Source: Kribbella sp. NBC_00382 (GTDB taxonomy: Bacteria; Actinomycetota; Actinomycetes; Propionibacteriales; Kribbellaceae). From it: DNA of 64,000 nt. This document shows, piece by piece, positions 26,400-35,915 of the stretch; the first letter of the stretch is position 1, and each line of letters opens with the position of its first letter. The notes under the pieces were generated by a model that was given only the letters and a program-made list of their open reading frames with translations, was not told the origin of the DNA and searched no databases. The DNA lies in assembly GCF_036067295.1 (NCBI RefSeq), contig NZ_CP107954.1, positions 2,728,001 through 2,792,000 of the forward strand. Direction: 5' to 3'. Made by a program: the position numbers and the translations under genes.

Positions 26400-26534
26400 G
26401 GCTTGGAAGGCTAGTCATTCCAGGGCCGCAAAGCCAGGTTCTGATGACATTGCCCGCCAGTTATCAGCCACACACGGTAATGATGGCGCCACTTCCGATA
26501 GTGTGACCGCCACCCAGGGGGAGATGCACGGAAG

Positions 26535-27560
26535 GTGGGTAAGGCGATGAACCTGCGAGCACCGGTGACACTGCTCGATGTGGCGCAGCGGGCAGGCGTG
26601 TCCGTAGCGACCGCCTCCCGCGTTCTGAACGGTGGGGACAGGGTGCCGCGCCCGGAGCTGCAGGAGCGCGTCAGGGACGCCGCGGCGGCGCTCGGCTACA
26701 CCCCGAACGCGCAGGCCCAGGCACTGGCGAAATCGTCCACCAACGTGGTCGGCATCCTGGTCCACGACATCGAGGACCCGTACTTCGCGGCGATCGCGAA
26801 CGGCGTGATGCGGGCCGCCGACGAACGCGGTCTGCTGGTGATGATGGCCAGTACGTTCCGTGACGCCGACCGTGAGATTGCTTACCTCTCTTCTCTACGC
26901 GCCCAGCGGGCCCGGGCGGCCGTGATGATCGGTTCCCGTCGTACCGACGCCGAAGGGCTGGCCCGGACGGCGACCGAGGTCGAGACGTTCCTCAGCTCGG
27001 GTGCGGGGCTGGCCCTGGTCAGCCAATCGGGCATGCCGGCCCACACGATCGAACCGGACAACCGGGCGGGCGCGGCCGAGCTGGCGCGATCTCTGGTGGG
27101 TCTCGGGTTGCGCAAGTTCGGCGTACTGGGTGGTCCGGAGGGGCTGGCGACCGCGCGGGACCGGCGGGACGGGTTCGTTGAAGGTTTGGCCGAGGCGGGG
27201 TTGCAGCCGGTCGCAGTACAGGCTGGTGAGTTCACTCGTGACGGTGGGCACGCGGCTGCGCTGGAAGTCCTTGCCAGCAAGGCGGATCTCGACTGCCTGT
27301 TCGCCGTCAACGATGTGATGGCGGTCGGCGCGATGTCGGCGCTGCGGTCGCAAGGGGTCGACGTACCGGGGCAGCTCGGGGTGGCCGGCTTCGACGACAT
27401 CGCAACGCTGCGGGACGTCTGGCCCGGGCTGACGACTGTGCGGCTGCCGCTGGAGCAGATGGGTCGCCGTGCGCTGGAGCTGGCCGTCGAGGGCGGCGAG
27501 CCGAAGACCGAGACCTTCAAGGCCGAGGTCGTACTCCGGGAGAGCACCCGGCAGCGCTGA
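26535..27560 (+). CDS. LacI-family transcriptional regulator
   Basis: A 341-residue repressor starting at GTG 26535 (an ATG at 26547 is the alternative). The HTH is canonical: TLLDVAQRAGVSVATASRVLNG, then the hinge region QAQALAKSSTNVVG, and a periplasmic-binding-protein-like core with NDVMAVGAMSALRSQG and GFDDI. The effector is likely a sugar. It stands alone, divergent from the Xaa-Pro peptidase, with MenB behind it. It could act on the operator at 9027-9054, but that is untested. Confidence 0.93.
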   Translation: MGKAMNLRAPVTLLDVAQRAGVSVATASRVLNGGDRVPRPELQERVRDAAAALGYTPNAQAQALAKSSTNVVGILVHDIEDPYFAAIANGVMRAADERGLLVMMASTFRDADREIAYLSSLRAQRARAAVMIGSRRTDAEGLARTATEVETFLSSGAGLALVSQSGMPAHTIEPDNRAGAAELARSLVGLGLRKFGVLGGPEGLATARDRRDGFVEGLAEAGLQPVAVQAGEFTRDGGHAAALEVLASKADLDCLFAVNDVMAVGAMSALRSQGVDVPGQLGVAGFDDIATLRDVWPGLTTVRLPLEQMGRRALELAVEGGEPKTETFKAEVVLRESTRQR

Positions 27561-27589
27561 GCGTTGCCGATGCTGAATATGCTCGCGGG

Positions 27590-28504
27590 GTGACTGATCC
27601 CGTGCAGGTCTCCGAGATCTTCGACCCGTCGGCCTGGAAGCAGGTGGATGGGTTCGAGCTGACCGACATCACGTACCACCGGGCGGTGGACGCGGGAGTG
27701 GTCCGGATCGCGTTCAACCGGCCCGAGGTGCGCAACGCGTTCCGGCCGCAGACGGTCGACGAGCTCTACCGGGTGCTCGACCATGCTCGGATGTCATCGG
27801 ACGTGGGCTGCGTGCTGATCACCGGCAACGGGCCGTCGCCGAAGGACGGTGGCTGGGCGTTCTGCTCCGGTGGCGACCAGCGGATCCGGGGCAAGGACGG
27901 CTACAAGTACGCCGAGGGCACGACCGCCGACACGATCGACCCGGCCAAGGCCGGGCGGCTGCACATCCTCGAGGTGCAGCGGTTGATCCGGTTCATGTCC
28001 AAGGTCGTCATCTGCGTCGTACCGGGCTGGGCCGCGGGTGGTGGCCACAGCCTGCACGTCGTCTGCGACCTGACGCTGGCGTCGGCCGAGAATGCGCGGT
28101 TCAAGCAGACGGATGCCGATGTCGCGTCGTTCGACGGTGGTTTCGGGTCGGCGTACCTGGCCCGGCAGGTCGGCCAGAAGTTCGCCCGGGAAATCTTTTT
28201 CCTTGGTGACGAGTACTCGGCGGAAGATGCTTACCGGATGGGCATGGTGAACAAAGTCGTGCCGCACGCGGAGCTGGAATCGGTGGCGCTCGAGTGGGGT
28301 AAGAAAGTTTGCGCAAAATCACCGACCGCGCAGCGGATGCTGAAATACTCGTTCAATTTGATCGACGACGGCCTGGTCGGCCAGCAGATCTTCGCCGGTG
28401 AGGCGACCCGGCTCGCCTACGGCACCGATGAAGCAGCAGAGGGCCGCGACTCCTTCCTGGAGAAGCGGCCCGCCGACTGGTCCGGCTATCCGTACGCCTT
28501 CTAG
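27590..28504 (+). CDS. menB: 1,4-dihydroxy-2-naphthoyl-CoA synthase (MenB)
   Basis: A crotonase-fold enzyme of 304 residues that closes the second ring in menaquinone synthesis (o-succinylbenzoyl-CoA to DHNA-CoA). MenB-specific segments are visible: AFCSGGDQRIRG for the oxyanion and bicarbonate-binding side, VVICVVPGWAAGGGHSLHVVCD, DVASFDGGFGSAYLARQVG (catalytic Asp/Ser region) and the C-terminal SGYPYAF, which the family uses across the hexamer. GTG start at 27590. Other men genes are absent from the window, so it is a detached pathway member 29 bp downstream of the LacI gene. Confidence 0.95.
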   Translation: MTDPVQVSEIFDPSAWKQVDGFELTDITYHRAVDAGVVRIAFNRPEVRNAFRPQTVDELYRVLDHARMSSDVGCVLITGNGPSPKDGGWAFCSGGDQRIRGKDGYKYAEGTTADTIDPAKAGRLHILEVQRLIRFMSKVVICVVPGWAAGGGHSLHVVCDLTLASAENARFKQTDADVASFDGGFGSAYLARQVGQKFAREIFFLGDEYSAEDAYRMGMVNKVVPHAELESVALEWGKKVCAKSPTAQRMLKYSFNLIDDGLVGQQIFAGEATRLAYGTDEAAEGRDSFLEKRPADWSGYPYAF

Positions 28505-28526
28505 AAAACCCTTGTAGGCAAGGCGA

Positions 28527-29501
28527 TTACGACTGCTTCCACTGCTGCTCGGCGGCGCCGGTGCAGCGGCGGAGGAACAGCCTGCCACCGTTGTCACCCT
28601 TGTCGGCGGTGATGCACTTGCCTTCCGCCGCGGGGTTGATCAGTTCGTTCTTCTGGGTCACCCGGAACTGCTGGGCGGCGTTGCCGTTGCAGGCGACCAG
28701 CTGGACCGGGGTGTTCTCCGCGATCGAGCCCCAGGCCAGGTCCATGCACTGACCCAGTGAGCGGACCGTGCCGTCAGGGTTGAACGACCAGGTCTGGCCG
28801 GCGCCCTTCGTGCAGTCCCACACCTGCAGCGGGGTGCCGTCGTTGCCGGAGCCGGCCCGGCCGTCCTTGACGTCGACGCAGCGCTTCGAGCCCCCGCTCT
28901 GCAGCGTGGTCGGGGTGTCCTTGCGGGGCTGCAGCGCCTGACCCTCAACGGCCATGCCCTGTTTACCCGGTTCTGTCACCTTGACCGTCGTAGTGGCCGT
29001 AGATGTTGTGGTGGCCGTCACAGTGGCCGGTTTCAGTGCGGCCGGCGGCGGTGCCGTCACCGTCACCGCCGGGAGCGTCACGGTGGTGCCTGGCTGAACG
29101 ACGGTCACCTGTCCACCGGGTGCGGTCATCGTCACCGTGGCGGTGGCGACCGAGACGCGCGGAGTGGAGGTGACGGTGGCCGTGGAGGTCGTGGTGGCGG
29201 TCGCCGTAGTGGTTGCCGTCGGCACCTTGGTCGGCGTACCGGCCGGGGTTTTGAGGGCGAGCGGAGCGTCGACCGCGACGACGGTGTCGGACTTGGATCC
29301 GCCACCCAGGTGGGTGATCAGCGGTACGGCGACGGCCGCGCCGGCCACGAAGGCGGCGACGAACGCGGTCGTCGTCCAGGCCCGGCGGTCCGGCATCGGG
29401 GCCACCCGCGGCAGCAGGGGGCGACGGGCGAAGGTCTTGGCGAACCGAGCCGATTTCTCTCGGCTGGACCGGCTGGAACCGGGCGATCGGAAAGGCCGCA
29501 C
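28527..29501 (-). CDS. Membrane-anchored ricin B-type (R-type) lectin protein
   Basis: I start at GTG 29501 because GGAG lies five bases upstream; the result is 324 residues. A basic cytoplasmic segment precedes one transmembrane helix (about 40-62, TTAFVAAFVAGAAVAVPLI), so it is probably a type II membrane protein. A long Thr/Val linker (TTTATATTTSTATVT) extends outward. The C-terminal 130 residues are a ricin B-type beta-trefoil with QVWDCTKGAGQTW, QLVACNGNAAQQF and LRRCTGAAEQQW (QxW motifs). It likely binds carbohydrate at the cell surface. It sits back to back with the ECF sigma gene; a link to the type VII locus is possible. Confidence 0.88.
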   Translation of the reverse strand: MRPFRSPGSSRSSREKSARFAKTFARRPLLPRVAPMPDRRAWTTTAFVAAFVAGAAVAVPLITHLGGGSKSDTVVAVDAPLALKTPAGTPTKVPTATTTATATTTSTATVTSTPRVSVATATVTMTAPGGQVTVVQPGTTVTLPAVTVTAPPPAALKPATVTATTTSTATTTVKVTEPGKQGMAVEGQALQPRKDTPTTLQSGGSKRCVDVKDGRAGSGNDGTPLQVWDCTKGAGQTWSFNPDGTVRSLGQCMDLAWGSIAENTPVQLVACNGNAAQQFRVTQKNELINPAAEGKCITADKGDNGGRLFLRRCTGAAEQQWKQS

Positions 29502-29761
29502 GTCAACTCCATGGGTGGGGGCGGAGGTGGCCTGCCCCTCGTTGTCAGGGCATGGCCACAACGAGAATCTCCCGAACCGGGGGCCGGAGTCAACGGATCC
29601 GTGAGTCACGCTCTCATTACGGTCAGAGACTGGATTGTTGCTGATTGTTCACCTACAGTCAGCGTTAATGGTTGCATTCTTCCACTAAGTTCAAGATCTG
29701 AATTCCAGGTCCTCCGCCCCCCAAAAGAGGTCCCGACATCGACGAGATCAGCGCGAGCCGG

Positions 29762-30271
29762 ATGAAAGCCATCGAGCTTTGTCTGGCCGAACGCGAAACC
29801 CTGCGCCGCTATGTCAAGGGACTCCTCGGCTGGAATACGTTTGCCGTCGAAGATGTGATCCAGGAGACACTGCTGCGGGCCTGGATCCAGGCCGAGAGCC
29901 TGGACTGGGAGAGCCGGCCGATCCGGATGTGGCTGTTCCGGGTGGCGCGCAACCTGGTCATCGACCTGCACCGGCGGGAGAGCCGGGCGATCCCGGTCGG
30001 CCTGTGCCAGGACGAGTTCGAGCCTGGCGTCAGCGAGCCGGACCCGGCCGAGCAGGTGGCGCAGCGCACGGTACTGGTCGAGGCACTCGGCCGGCTGTCG
30101 CCCGCGCACCGCGAGGTGGTCACCCGAGTTCATCTTTGCGGCCACCCAGGCGAAGATGTGGCCATGGCGTTGAACGTCCCGCTCGGGACAGTGAAGTCGC
30201 GTACCCACACGGCCGTCCGTACCTTGCGGGGGGATCTGTTGCGTCGCGGATGGGGCGAGGCCGCTGCATGA
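29762..30271 (+). CDS. ECF-type RNA polymerase sigma factor
   Basis: A 169-residue sigma-70 family protein. Region 2 reads FAVEDVIQETLLRAWIQAE and IRMWLFRVARNLVIDLHRRE; region 4 reads LSPAHREVVTRVHLCGHPGEDVAMALNVPLGTVKSRTHTAVRTLR. Both DNA-contacting parts are intact. The start at 29762 has no strong Shine-Dalgarno. Its stop overlaps the next start (ATGA), linking it to the membrane protein and EccC genes, so it probably drives its own locus. The upstream 29502-29761 is unusually AT-rich for this genome and holds the divergent promoters. No anti-sigma factor with a zinc motif is adjacent; the coupled membrane protein is the candidate regulator. Confidence 0.93.
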   Translation: MKAIELCLAERETLRRYVKGLLGWNTFAVEDVIQETLLRAWIQAESLDWESRPIRMWLFRVARNLVIDLHRRESRAIPVGLCQDEFEPGVSEPDPAEQVAQRTVLVEALGRLSPAHREVVTRVHLCGHPGEDVAMALNVPLGTVKSRTHTAVRTLRGDLLRRGWGEAAA

Positions 30272-31353
30272 CGGCGATGCAAGGGGGCGGTGGTGTCCGC
30301 CAGATGCTCGGATACGCAGGCCTGGTGTTGCTGGGGCTCGTCCTGCTCAACCTGCTGGTCCGCCGGCTCGGCGGCTGGAAGCGGCTGTTCCGCTGGATCA
30401 AGCGCGAGTTCAGCCGGACGGTCCACGCGTTCTACGACCCGATCGCGGCCCGGATCCGCTATCGATTACGGGTACGGTTCCTGAGCCGGATCTTGCGCAA
30501 CAAGGCCGGCTGGGCCCAAGCCGAGCAGGCGATGGGCTACGCGGCGGCGATCGACTCGGCGATGTCGCCGTACGCGCTGGCGCTGGCCAAGCAGCGGATC
30601 GGAGTACTGGTCGCTGGGATCGCGGCTGAGCGGCCGCTGCCGCCTCCCTGGGAGAAGGACGAGATCGATCCGCGGTTGTGGTGGATCGAGCGGCGAGACC
30701 TCGCCGAGTACTCCGCGCCAGGCGGGTACATCCCGCCCCAGACGCCCCTGCTGGCTTGCCTGGGGACGGACAGCACGGGGAAGAACGCGATCATGATCGA
30801 CCTGCTGGCCGGGCCGCCCTCGCTGTCCGTGTACGGCGTACCGCGGACGGCGCGCGCCGTCGTCCAGGCGCTGGCCGCGCAACTCGACGTACGACTTCCC
30901 GCTGGTGCGGTCGAGGTCGCTGATGGGATTCATGGCAAGCATGACGGAATGCCGTTGGCCGATGCGATCCAGCGCCGTGGTGCGTGGTTCGTGATCGGTG
31001 CCGAGCAACTCGACCGGCCGGTGCCGACCGGCGTACGGCTGGTCAGCCTTGGCGTCGGCCGGGGGAGCTCTCGCCTGATGGAGACGACACCCGACCGCGG
31101 GCTGCGATTGCACGGCGCGGCATCGTGGCTGGAGATCGACCCGCTGCCGCTCGCTCGGGCGGTCGCCAAGTCGGTACTACGGATGCCGCCGCACGACTTC
31201 GAAACGCGTGGACCGTCCGGGCCGGCCGTTGGTGCGGATGATCTGGGCGACCTCGAGCTGCCGGTTGGTGTTGCTGGGGTGTCGGTTCTCGGAGCTGATG
31301 CAGGGCGACCGAACGATCTGGCGTCCGATGGGAAGGCGCCGTCGTGGAACTGA
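30268..31353 (+). CDS. Type VII locus membrane protein of unknown function
   Basis: A 361-residue protein starting MTAMQGGGGVRQ at the ATG that overlaps the sigma-factor stop. One strong transmembrane helix (about 13-30, LGYAGLVLLGLVLLNLLV) is followed by a basic segment and a large soluble part. At about residue 170 the string LGTDSTGKNAIM resembles a Walker A loop with an unusual order, and ADAIQRRGAWFVIGAEQLD could be a matching strand, so a degenerate nucleotide-binding fold is possible but unproven. Its 3' end overlaps EccC by 10 bp. It could be an anti-sigma-like or EccB/EccE-like partner of EccC. Confidence 0.7.
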   Translation: MTAMQGGGGVRQMLGYAGLVLLGLVLLNLLVRRLGGWKRLFRWIKREFSRTVHAFYDPIAARIRYRLRVRFLSRILRNKAGWAQAEQAMGYAAAIDSAMSPYALALAKQRIGVLVAGIAAERPLPPPWEKDEIDPRLWWIERRDLAEYSAPGGYIPPQTPLLACLGTDSTGKNAIMIDLLAGPPSLSVYGVPRTARAVVQALAAQLDVRLPAGAVEVADGIHGKHDGMPLADAIQRRGAWFVIGAEQLDRPVPTGVRLVSLGVGRGSSRLMETTPDRGLRLHGAASWLEIDPLPLARAVAKSVLRMPPHDFETRGPSGPAVGADDLGDLELPVGVAGVSVLGADAGRPNDLASDGKAPSWN

Positions 31354-34300
31354 ACCTCACAACCGTTGAGCAGCAGGGCAAACGGCGTACCGACCGGGTG
31401 ATCCGGCTGCCTCGTGGACTGTCCGTCGGCGGGTTCGCCGAGGGACTCGGACGGCCCGGGCTGTCTTTGTTCGTTGGGAATCGCAGGCTGGACGCGGGTG
31501 CGCCGCTGGCTGGCTCCGGTGTTCGTGACGGCGGGGTGCTCGGTGTCGGTGCCCCGGCCGAGATGCCGAACCTGGTGCAGAGCTCGGCCGGTCCGGCGCC
31601 GGTCGTCGTCGAGTTGCACGCGGTGTCCGGGCCGGAGGCTGGGCGGGTCTGGCGGATCGGGCCGGGAAGCCATGAGATCGGGTCGGATCCGTTGTGCTCG
31701 ATCAAGCTCAGCGGCAGCGGCGTACCGTCCCGTGGGCTGTGGGTGACGGTCGGCCCGTCGGGCGAGACGTACTGGCATCAGACCGAGCCGATGCGCGGCA
31801 AGGTGATGAGCCGCCGGATCGGGCCGCCCGAGGACGACGCCGCGACGAGCGCGATCCGGGTCGAGGACGCGTTGAACCCGACGGATCAGGCGTCGCCGGC
31901 GAGCGATCCAGGTGAGGTACCGGTCGGGCAGGTCAACGAGTGGCCGCCGGAGGAGGACCTCTCGGTCGGCTCGGTGTTGCTGCGGTGCAGTGGGTCGCTG
32001 GAGCCGGTCGCCGCGATCAGGGCTGCCGACGACGGCTTCGGGCTCGACTACAACCGGCCGCCGCGGATCGCGCCTCACTTGGACGACAACAAGCTGCGGC
32101 TGCCCAATCCGCCGCCGCCCCCGGCGAAACGGCCCTTCCCCTGGCCGGTCGTGCTCGCACCGGTCGTGCTCGGCATGGTGATGGTCGGGCTGTTCAACTC
32201 GTACTACTTCCTCGTCTTCACGATGCTCAGCCCGCTGATGATGGGCATGAACTACTTCAGCGGCCGGAAGAGCAACCGGGCCGAGCACCTCGAAGCGATC
32301 CGCCGGTACAACGCGCGGCGGGCGGCGCTGGAGGAGGAGATCCATGTCGCGGTCACGCGCGAGCGGCTGATCCGCAACGTGACCGCGCCCGATCCCGTTC
32401 GCGTTGCCCAGTTGGCGATGCGGCCCGGTAGCCGGTTGTGGGAGCGTCGGCGGAACGACCCTGACTACCTGCTGCTCCGGCTCGGTACCGCGGATCAGGC
32501 GTCGCTGAAGGAGCTCGACGACCAGGGCCGTGAGGAGAATCACCGGACGATTCGGTGGACGATCCCGGATGCGCCGGTCGCCGTGCCGCTACGTGGGCAT
32601 GGGGTGATCGGCGTTGCCGGGCACTATGCCGAATCGCGAGCTTTGGCCAGGTGGTTGGTGATCCAGTCGGCGGTGCTCCATTCGCCGCGGCAGTTGCGGA
32701 TCGTAGTACTGGCTGAGCCGGATCGGATGGACGACTGGGCTTGGGTGCGGTGGTTGCCGCATCTGCGACCTGAGGGTTCGCCGGCGGCGGTACTGATCGC
32801 CAACGACGAGGCGACGACTGTTGCCCGGGTCACCGAATTGATCTCGCAGGTGCAGGGGCGGCAGCGGCGGATTGAGGCCTCTAGCAACAAACAGGAGCCG
32901 TTGAGCGATCCCGAGGTCGTGGTGATCGCGGATGGTGCGCGGCGGCTGCGGGACGTACCGGGCTTCATTCAGGTGTTGACGGACGGGCCGGCGGTCGGCG
33001 TCTACAGCATCTGCCTGGATCGTGATGAGCGGTTGCTGCCGGAGGAGTGCGGCGCGGTGATCGCGACCGGGCTCGAGACGCTGACCGTGAAGCGGCCCGG
33101 GTTGCCGGACCAGAAGAACGTGCGCGCGGATCTGGTGTCGCCGGAGTGGAGTGAGCAGATCGCCCGGGCGCTGGCGCCGGTGCGGGACATCAGCCCCGAC
33201 CACGACGCCGGTCTGCCGAAGATGGTCAAGCTGCTCGAAGAGCTCGACCTGGAACCGCCGACCGCGGAAGAGTTGCTGTCGCGGTGGGAGCGGCGGCCGG
33301 GCAGTACTTCGTTCATCCTCGGTGCTGACTTCGACGGGAAGTTCACCCTCGACCTGGTCGCCGATGGGCCGCATGCACTGATCGCCGGTACTACGGGATC
33401 GGGCAAGTCGGAGCTGCTGCAGACCCTCGTCGCGTCGCTGGCCGCGGTCAACCGGCCGGACGAGTTGACCTTCGTTCTTGTTGACTACAAGGGCGGTAGC
33501 GCCTTCAAGGAGTGCGCGGGCCTCCCGCACACGCTGGGCATGGTGACCGACCTGGACTCGCACCTGGTCGAGCGGGTGCTGGAGTCGCTGGAGGCCGAGC
33601 TGCGTCGGCGGGAGCGGATCCTGGCCGATGCGGATGCCAAGGACCTGGTGGACTACCAGGCCAAGCGGCTGGTCGATCCGTCGCTGGGGCGGTTGCCGCG
33701 GCTGGTGCTGGTGATCGATGAGTTCGCGGCGATGGTACGGGAGATTCCGGACTTCGTTCCGGGGCTGATCAGCATCGCGCAGCGTGGTCGATCGCTGGGT
33801 ATTCACCTGATCCTCGCGACGCAGCGGCCGGCTGGCGTGGTCACCGGTGACATCCGGGCGAACACCAACCTGCGGATCGCGTTGCGGGTGACGGACCAGG
33901 CGGAGTCGCAGGACATCGTCGACGTCAACGAGGCGGCCTCGATCACGCCTGACATTCCGGGGCGCGCATTGATCCGGCGCGGGCCGCGGCTGGCCGACCT
34001 GTTCCAGACGGCCTGGGTAGGGGCCGAGCGCAACGTTGCGGATGACTTGATCGAGCAGGCGCCGGCTGAGCCGTCGAGTGTTCGGGTGCTCGACCTGGAC
34101 TGGGAAGCGCTTGGGCGGGCGGTGGCGAAGGATGATGCGCCGGTCGAGGTGGATCAGGGGCCGGCGACGTTGGCCGTTACCGACTTGATGGCGCTGGTGG
34201 AGGCCGTTCGGTCGGCTGTTGATCAGCTTTCGGACTTCGCAGTACAGCCGAAGCCTTGGCAGCCGGCGTTGAGCGGGCAGCTGCTGGTGTCGGATCTGCC

Positions 34301-35837
34301 GGATACTTCGCACAAGGAGCTCTTTGCGCCTTATGCGCTGGAGGACTTGCCGGCTCTGCAGCAGCAGCGAGTGGCCGGTGTCGACTTTGAGACTTTTGGA
34401 CATCTGTATGTGATCGGTGCTCCGCGGTCGGGGCGGACGCAGATGCTGCGGACCTTGGCGGGGTCGGCGGCCAAGAACATCAGCGTCGCGGATCTGCACA
34501 TCTACGGGATCGATGCTGCCGGTGGCGGTCTTGCCGTCGTGGAGACGCTGCCGCATTGTGGCGCGGTCGTCTCGCGGCACGACATGGAGCGGATGAGCCG
34601 GGTACTTCGCCGGCTGAACCAGGAGATCACCGAGCGGCAGGAGCTGGCCGGCAAGCACAACGCGACCGGCCTGACCGAGCTGCGGAAGCTGCTGCCGAAG
34701 GGTTCGCGGCCGGCCCACATCCTGGTGCTGATCGACGGCTGGGACGCGTTGTCCTCGATGCTGGACGATCACGACCAGGGGCAGGTGCTGCAGGACGTCA
34801 TGCGGCTGCTGCGTGAGGGCGCTGGTGTCGGGGTGCATGTCGTCGCGACTTCCGAGCGGTCGCTGCTCGGTGGTCGGTTGGCGTCGCACAACGACCATAA
34901 GCTGCTGCTGCGGCAGGCGGATCGGACTGATTACCAGGCTGCTGGGTTGCGGCTGACGAAGGTACCGGCGAATGTCCGGCCGGGTCGTGGTTGGCATGTG
35001 TTGACCGGGACCGAGACGCAGATCGCCATCCTGGCTGAGGGTGGCGGTACGGCGCAGGTGGACGCGATTCGCGAGATCGCCGCGGAGGCACGCAAGCGCG
35101 ACGCGAAGGTGCCCGCGGACCGGCGGCCGTTCGCCGTCGCCGAATTGCCTTCGTCGGTGGAGTTCGCGGCGGCGTACGAGCTGGTGGCGGCAGACGACCG
35201 GCGGCCGCAATGGGGTCTCATCGGCCTCGGTGGCGACGAGGCCGGCGCGTTGGGCGTCGACCTCAGTGGGGTGGCGTCGTCTTTCGCAGTACTGGGCCCA
35301 CCCGGCTCGGGCCGCAGCAACGCCCTGTCCTCCTTGGCCGTCTCACTCCTAGCCGGCGGTACTTCCCTAGTACTGATCACCCCGCGCGAAACGCCTTTGC
35401 GCACCCTCGAGCGGCACCCTCAAGTCGTCCTGATGACCCACGCCGACCCCGGCGAAGACATGCTCCGCGCAACCCTGGACGCCATCAACGGCCCCAAGGT
35501 CGTCATGATCGACGACGCCGACCTGGTCATGATGGCCGCCGCCGACAAACTCCTCAAAGAGATCGTCATCTCAGGCCGAGACAACAACGTAGGCCTAATC
35601 TTCGGTGCCTCCACAGACGGCTTCCAATCCGGCATGGGCGGCTGGCCCACCGCAGCCCGAAGAGCCCGCCGAGGCCTCCTGATCGAGCCCCGCTCGATCG
35701 GCGACGGCGACCTAATCGGCGTCCGCCTCTCCCACAACATCACCCGAGCCACCCCCAAAACCGGCCGAGCCTGGACCACCGGCCCCGGCTCCACCCCCAT
35801 AGCCGTCCAAATCCCCCTGACAACATTGCGGGCCTGA
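31344..35837 (+). CDS. eccC: Type VII secretion ATPase EccC/EssC (FtsK/SpoIIIE family)
   Basis: A 1,497-residue secretion motor from GTG 31344. The N-terminal 200 residues contain FHA-like beta modules, as in Firmicute EssC rather than mycobacterial EccC. Two membrane helices follow (about 267-305, WPVVLAPVVLGMVMVGLF and YFLVFTMLSPLMMGM). Three tandem ATPase domains are present: the first is canonical (GTTGSGKS at 682-689, Walker B LVLVIDEFAAM, then RGRSLGIHLILATQRP). The second has GAPRSGRT (1025-1032) and the third GPPGSGRS (1318-1325), where Arg replaces the Walker lysine, so these two are probably regulatory or substrate-binding. It should bind WXG100-type substrates through the last domain and power export. 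Confidence 0.95.
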   Translation: MELNLTTVEQQGKRRTDRVIRLPRGLSVGGFAEGLGRPGLSLFVGNRRLDAGAPLAGSGVRDGGVLGVGAPAEMPNLVQSSAGPAPVVVELHAVSGPEAGRVWRIGPGSHEIGSDPLCSIKLSGSGVPSRGLWVTVGPSGETYWHQTEPMRGKVMSRRIGPPEDDAATSAIRVEDALNPTDQASPASDPGEVPVGQVNEWPPEEDLSVGSVLLRCSGSLEPVAAIRAADDGFGLDYNRPPRIAPHLDDNKLRLPNPPPPPAKRPFPWPVVLAPVVLGMVMVGLFNSYYFLVFTMLSPLMMGMNYFSGRKSNRAEHLEAIRRYNARRAALEEEIHVAVTRERLIRNVTAPDPVRVAQLAMRPGSRLWERRRNDPDYLLLRLGTADQASLKELDDQGREENHRTIRWTIPDAPVAVPLRGHGVIGVAGHYAESRALARWLVIQSAVLHSPRQLRIVVLAEPDRMDDWAWVRWLPHLRPEGSPAAVLIANDEATTVARVTELISQVQGRQRRIEASSNKQEPLSDPEVVVIADGARRLRDVPGFIQVLTDGPAVGVYSICLDRDERLLPEECGAVIATGLETLTVKRPGLPDQKNVRADLVSPEWSEQIARALAPVRDISPDHDAGLPKMVKLLEELDLEPPTAEELLSRWERRPGSTSFILGADFDGKFTLDLVADGPHALIAGTTGSGKSELLQTLVASLAAVNRPDELTFVLVDYKGGSAFKECAGLPHTLGMVTDLDSHLVERVLESLEAELRRRERILADADAKDLVDYQAKRLVDPSLGRLPRLVLVIDEFAAMVREIPDFVPGLISIAQRGRSLGIHLILATQRPAGVVTGDIRANTNLRIALRVTDQAESQDIVDVNEAASITPDIPGRALIRRGPRLADLFQTAWVGAERNVADDLIEQAPAEPSSVRVLDLDWEALGRAVAKDDAPVEVDQGPATLAVTDLMALVEAVRSAVDQLSDFAVQPKPWQPALSGQLLVSDLPDTSHKELFAPYALEDLPALQQQRVAGVDFETFGHLYVIGAPRSGRTQMLRTLAGSAAKNISVADLHIYGIDAAGGGLAVVETLPHCGAVVSRHDMERMSRVLRRLNQEITERQELAGKHNATGLTELRKLLPKGSRPAHILVLIDGWDALSSMLDDHDQGQVLQDVMRLLREGAGVGVHVVATSERSLLGGRLASHNDHKLLLRQADRTDYQAAGLRLTKVPANVRPGRGWHVLTGTETQIAILAEGGGTAQVDAIREIAAEARKRDAKVPADRRPFAVAELPSSVEFAAAYELVAADDRRPQWGLIGLGGDEAGALGVDLSGVASSFAVLGPPGSGRSNALSSLAVSLLAGGTSLVLITPRETPLRTLERHPQVVLMTHADPGEDMLRATLDAINGPKVVMIDDADLVMMAAADKLLKEIVISGRDNNVGLIFGASTDGFQSGMGGWPTAARRARRGLLIEPRSIGDGDLIGVRLSHNITRATPKTGRAWTTGPGSTPIAVQIPLTTLRA

Positions 35838-35915
35838 CGCATACGCCGCAACCACCCGGCCAACACATCGCGGCGACCTTGTTCACAGACGCCACCGCAT
35901 GCTCTTCTTGGCCAC

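Noticed and set aside
24399-26414. A 671-codon plus-strand frame over the Xaa-Pro peptidase
   Set aside because: Exact antisense mirror of a secreted hydrolase with a signal peptide and catalytic motifs on the minus strand.
26401-26534. TGGAA...TTCCA near the Xaa-Pro peptidase start as a second LacI operator
   Set aside because: The arms are only 5 bp with a 9-bp spacer, unlike the compact LacI-type dyad at 9027-9054.
32589-35210. An 873-codon minus-strand frame over EccC
   Set aside because: No domain, extreme Arg/Gln/Pro content, opposite the FtsK/SpoIIIE ATPase motifs.
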